In this document: in pieces, positions 49,211 through 52,126 of the stretch | How positions within the stretch are numbered: position 1 is the stretch's first letter | Layout: each line of letters starts with the position of its first letter | Source of the DNA: Vicinamibacteria bacterium | Lineage (GTDB): Bacteria; Acidobacteriota; Vicinamibacteria; Vicinamibacterales; UBA8438 | Direction of reading: 5' to 3' | DNA length: 52,126 nucleotides | Assembly (NCBI GenBank): GCA_022820825.1 | Contig: JAJEEU010000071.1 | Location: 1 to 52,126 of the forward strand | Notes under the pieces: generated by a model | What the model saw: the letters and a program-made list of their open reading frames with translations, nothing else | Database searches by the model: none | What the model was told of the DNA's origin: nothing | Translations under genes and position numbers: made by a program

Positions 49211-51997
49211 TTAGCTGCCCCAACTGTAGTTGAGGCGGGCGTAGTAGTAGCCGCCGCTCATGCCCCACGGCGTGAACTGGCTGTAGGGCAGGCCGAAGAT
49301 GTCGGCGAACAGGTCCATGCGCTGCGAGAAGGTGTCGAAGACGTTCTGGCCGCCCACCGCCAGCGTCACGTCGCGCGTAATCGGAATGGTCGCTTCCAGG
49401 TCGACGATGTAGCGGCCGTCCAGCAGGGGCGCGTCGGCGCCGCGCACGAACCGCGCGTCGAAGTGGTCGACCCACGCGCCGTAGTAGTTCAGCCGGGCCA
49501 GGACGCCGACGCGCGCCACCTGCTGGTTGAGGGCCACGTTCCAGCGGGTGCGGGGCACGCCGCGCTGCAGGCCGAGCACGTCGCCCGCCGTCAGCAGTCG
49601 CGACTCTTTCGTCAGCTCCGTGTGCGTGTAGTTGAACGTGAAGCTGAACACCGTGCCGCCGCCCAGCTCCGGGGGCGCATAGGTCGAGACCACGTCGATG
49701 CCCTGGTTGCGGCTCGAGAAGTCGTTGATGAAGAAGCGGAAGAACTGCAGCGTGCGCGCCGAGGTGATGCCTTCCGAGAGCAGCAGCTCGCGCTCGTCGT
49801 CGTTCAGCGTGAACGTCTGCGAAAGCGCCAGGCGGTTGTCGACGTCGATGCGGAAGTAGTCGGCGGTCAACGTGAACGGGCCGGTGTCGACGACCAGGCC
49901 GGCGGTCGTGTTGACGGACGTCTCGGGTTCGAGCGGCTCGCCGCCCTTCAACTGCGCGGCCAGGAACGTCGACGGCACGTTGGCGCTGTCGACAAGCTGC
50001 AGCGTCGTCGGATCGATGGTCGTCTGGACGTTCAGCGTGTTCTGCTGGCCGGGCGTCGGGGCGCGGAAGCCGGTGCTGACGCCGCCGCGAACGGAAACCG
50101 CGTCGCTCAACGCGTAGCGGGCCGACAGCTTGCCGTTGGTCGTGGAGCCGAACAGGTCGAAGTGCTCGAAGCGCACGGCCCCGCCCACGGTCCAGCCGCC
50201 GTCCGGGTCCCGCAGCTCGAGGTCGCCGTAGAGCGCCACGTTGCTGCGGCTCCAGGTGCCGGCCGTATAGTCCGGAAAGCCGGGAAAGCCGTTGGAGCCC
50301 GAGACGAAGCCCTGGGCCGCGTACGGTCCGACCTCCCACGACGGCCGTCCGCCCGCGCCGATCGTGAAGCGCTCGTCGCGCCACTCCGCGCCCGCCGCGA
50401 TGTTGACCAGCTCGCCCACGGCGTGCGACACGTCGACGTTGAGATTCACGTCCTCCTGCCGGTAGAGGCCCGGATCGAATTCGCGCGGGGTGTCCAGGCC
50501 GAGCGAGGCGTTGACGGTGTTCAGGAAGAAGAAGTCCGACTCGTGCATGCCGTAGCTGGCGCTCGCGTCCCAGATCACGCCGTTGTCCAGCATCCCGCGC
50601 AGGCCGCCCACTATCGACGCGTCGCTCACCTCGCCGCCGAACTGCGGCGTGAACCCGCCCGGGGCGAGCTCCCGGAAGGTGAAGCAGTTCGGGTTGGCGT
50701 CCACCGCCGCCAGCGCCGCCGGATCCGGCACGTTGCCGGCGATCGGCACCGTCGGGCAGTTGCCGGCGCCGGGCACCCCGGTTTGGGCCCACAGCCGGTC
50801 GCCCACCATCAGCGTGGCGCCCTCGTCCAGGCTGTAGATGTTGGCGCGGTTGTTCGGGTTGCGGAAGTAGAACCCCTCGGTCACCTTCTTCTCGGCGTAG
50901 TTGGCGTGGCCGTAGAACTCGACGGCCCTGCCCCCGCCGCTGCCGAAGTTGGCGAACAGCTTCAGGTCGTCCTCGATCGTGGGGTTGCCCCAGATCTGCG
51001 CGGGATCGGCCACGTGGGTGTTGCCGGCCGCGATGAGCGCCGCCGCGTCGGCGCGCTGCACGCTGCGGTTGGTCGGATCCGCGTTGCCGTACTCCAGGCT
51101 GACGTTGACGAACCCGGTGGCGCCGACCGGAATGCCGGCGTTGGCGGCGAAGTTGAGAGCGTCGCCGTCGCCCGCGCGGTACGTGCCGGTGTTGAGCTCC
51201 ACGGAGCCGCCCGTGCGGTTTTCCTTGAGCAGGAAGTTCATCACGCCGGCGATGGCGTCCGAGCCGTACTGCGCCGAGGCGCCGTCGCGCAGGACTTCCA
51301 CCTGGCGCAGCGCGATGGTGGGAATGGTCGAGATGTCGGGGCCCTGCGCGCCGTCCGTCACGCCGGCGAACCAGGCGATGACGGACGAGCGGTGGCGGCG
51401 CTTGCCGTTGACGAGCACGAGCGTATGGTCGTGGGCCAGGTTGCGCAGGCTGGCCGGCCGCACCAGCGTGGCCGCGTCGCTGATCGGATGCGTGGCGACG
51501 TTGAACGACGGGACCAGCGTCCGCAACTGGTAGTCGAGCGTGGAGTACCCCTGACTCACCACGTCCTGCAGGGGAATGGCGTCGATCGGGACCGGGGAGG
51601 AAGTGACGGAGCGGGGCCGGGCGCGGCTGCCGACGACCACGATCTGCTCGGCAAGCTCGACCGTCAGCGTGACGTCGAGGTTCGTCGCCGCGTCCGCCCG
51701 GACGTCCACGCTCTCGCGCACGACCGCGTGGAAGCCGGGCAGCGTGAACGTGACGTCGTAGGCGCCGGCCGCCAGGCCGCCGATCGCAAAGCTGCCCGTG
51801 TTGTCGGTGGTGGCGGTACTCGCCGTGCCGCCGGCCGCGCTCCGGGCTTCGACGGTCACGCCGGGCAGGGCCAGGCCGGTGGTGTCGCTGACCGTGCCGC
51901 TGATGCCGTCCTGCGCCCGCGCGGCCGCCGGCGAGAGCAGAATCGCGGCGAGGATTGACCACGCGAGCACAGATGCGCGCGAAGGATGGGAACGCAT
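49211..51997 (-). CDS. TonB-dependent receptor
   Basis: A 928-residue outer-membrane receptor. After the signal peptide ('AWSILAAILLSPAAARAQDG') comes a carboxypeptidase-regulatory-like domain ('ISGTVSDTTGLALPGVTVEA', 'FAIGGLAAGAYDVTFTLPGF'). The plug has 'VDAIPLQDV'-like text, 'DHTLVLVNGKRRHRSSVIAW', 'TIALRQVEVLRDGASAQYGS' and 'DAIAGVMNFLL', close to siderophore/vitamin-type receptors. A long barrel follows, ending in '...LNYSWGS' rather than an aromatic residue. The ATG at 51997 has GGAAGG eight bases upstream; the frame extends to 52102 without a leader. The 129 bases between it and the window end hold no call. The CMD operon follows on the same strand after 116 bases. Confidence 0.92.
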   Translation of the reverse strand: MRSHPSRASVLAWSILAAILLSPAAARAQDGISGTVSDTTGLALPGVTVEARSAAGGTASTATTDNTGSFAIGGLAAGAYDVTFTLPGFHAVVRESVDVRADAATNLDVTLTVELAEQIVVVGSRARPRSVTSSPVPIDAIPLQDVVSQGYSTLDYQLRTLVPSFNVATHPISDAATLVRPASLRNLAHDHTLVLVNGKRRHRSSVIAWFAGVTDGAQGPDISTIPTIALRQVEVLRDGASAQYGSDAIAGVMNFLLKENRTGGSVELNTGTYRAGDGDALNFAANAGIPVGATGFVNVSLEYGNADPTNRSVQRADAAALIAAGNTHVADPAQIWGNPTIEDDLKLFANFGSGGGRAVEFYGHANYAEKKVTEGFYFRNPNNRANIYSLDEGATLMVGDRLWAQTGVPGAGNCPTVPIAGNVPDPAALAAVDANPNCFTFRELAPGGFTPQFGGEVSDASIVGGLRGMLDNGVIWDASASYGMHESDFFFLNTVNASLGLDTPREFDPGLYRQEDVNLNVDVSHAVGELVNIAAGAEWRDERFTIGAGGRPSWEVGPYAAQGFVSGSNGFPGFPDYTAGTWSRSNVALYGDLELRDPDGGWTVGGAVRFEHFDLFGSTTNGKLSARYALSDAVSVRGGVSTGFRAPTPGQQNTLNVQTTIDPTTLQLVDSANVPSTFLAAQLKGGEPLEPETSVNTTAGLVVDTGPFTLTADYFRIDVDNRLALSQTFTLNDDERELLLSEGITSARTLQFFRFFINDFSSRNQGIDVVSTYAPPELGGGTVFSFTFNYTHTELTKESRLLTAGDVLGLQRGVPRTRWNVALNQQVARVGVLARLNYYGAWVDHFDARFVRGADAPLLDGRYIVDLEATIPITRDVTLAVGGQNVFDTFSQRMDLFADIFGLPYSQFTPWGMSGGYYYARLNYSWGS

Positions 51998-52126
51998 GGA
52001 GCAGACCTTCCGCCGGACGGCGCCGGGGCGCGCCGGGGAGCACCCGGAGAGCCCCCGCAGGGTAGGTATCCATGCGTGACGGCCTAAAGGCAAGCGCCCC
52101 AACCGGAGTTTTTGCCCACCAAGTAG

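Noticed and set aside
51998..52126. Riboswitch or leader RNA upstream of the second TonB receptor
   Set aside because: Short hairpins such as GCC-TAAA-GGC occur, but I recognise no riboswitch core, and the promoter-like hexamers match poorly.
1..52126. CRISPR arrays, tRNA or rRNA genes, insertion sequences
   Set aside because: No regularly spaced repeats, no cloverleaf-like or rRNA segments, and no transposase or terminal repeats were seen on either strand.

Overview
The window is a high-GC, gene-dense bacterial segment with 40 protein-coding genes and no tRNA, rRNA, CRISPR array or insertion sequence that I can see. Several features point to Acidobacteriota, perhaps a Vicinamibacteria-like lineage. 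These are two DUF1587/1592/1588/1585-DUF1552 gene pairs, several PQQ quinoproteins, Oar-like TonB receptors, a PadR regulator beside a permease-prefix-like protein, secreted ankyrin proteins, and two copies of a secreted family with a CHEGNY motif. This assignment rests on gene content only.

Layout. Positions 1-10388 (minus strand) hold a DUF1800 protein cut by the window edge, an NHL propeller, a lactonase-type propeller, malonyl-CoA decarboxylase, a porin-like protein with a small cysteine-bearing secreted partner, and a compact group of CHEGNY protein, GT-C-like membrane glycosyltransferase, GT2 glycosyltransferase and DUF547 lipoprotein. Positions 10567-17229 hold a SnoaL-like protein, a minus-strand VapBC-type toxin-antitoxin pair, and a plus-strand run of molybdopterin oxidoreductase, VOC protein and two tandem PQQ dehydrogenases. 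Positions 17242-35020 form a near mirror image. A secreted ankyrin gene sits divergent to a DUF1592-DUF1552 pair at each end, and between the two pairs lie an amidohydrolase lipoprotein, two heme-bearing Vgb-type propeller proteins and a secreted protein of unknown function. The right-hand ankyrin protein is fused to a cytochrome c domain. Positions 35030-44730 hold a TonB receptor, a third stand-alone PQQ dehydrogenase, a small membrane protein, and a minus-strand operon of cytochrome-PQQ dehydrogenase, CHEGNY protein and PadR regulator. A good sigma70-like promoter overlapped by a perfect inverted repeat lies in front of that operon. Positions 44864-46455 hold a tandem NTF2-like protein and a methyltransferase with a signal peptide. 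Positions 46525-51997 hold a four-gene operon (CMD-like lipoprotein, small cytochrome, YVTN propeller, small cytochrome) downstream of a second TonB receptor.

How it may work together. Most products carry Sec, Tat or lipoprotein signals. Eight proteins carry eleven CXXCH heme-binding motifs in total, and nine proteins are beta-propellers. The region therefore looks like an extracytoplasmic oxidation island: TonB receptors and a porin bring substrates in, quinoproteins and a molybdoenzyme oxidise them, and many small or fused c-type cytochromes accept electrons. The substrates cannot be read from the sequence. No PQQ biosynthesis genes are present in the window.

The least explained items are the mirrored ankyrin/DUF1592/DUF1552 cassettes, the ankyrin-cytochrome fusion, the carboxypeptidase-regulatory/heme/Vgb propeller pair, the secreted methyltransferase, and the CHEGNY family.
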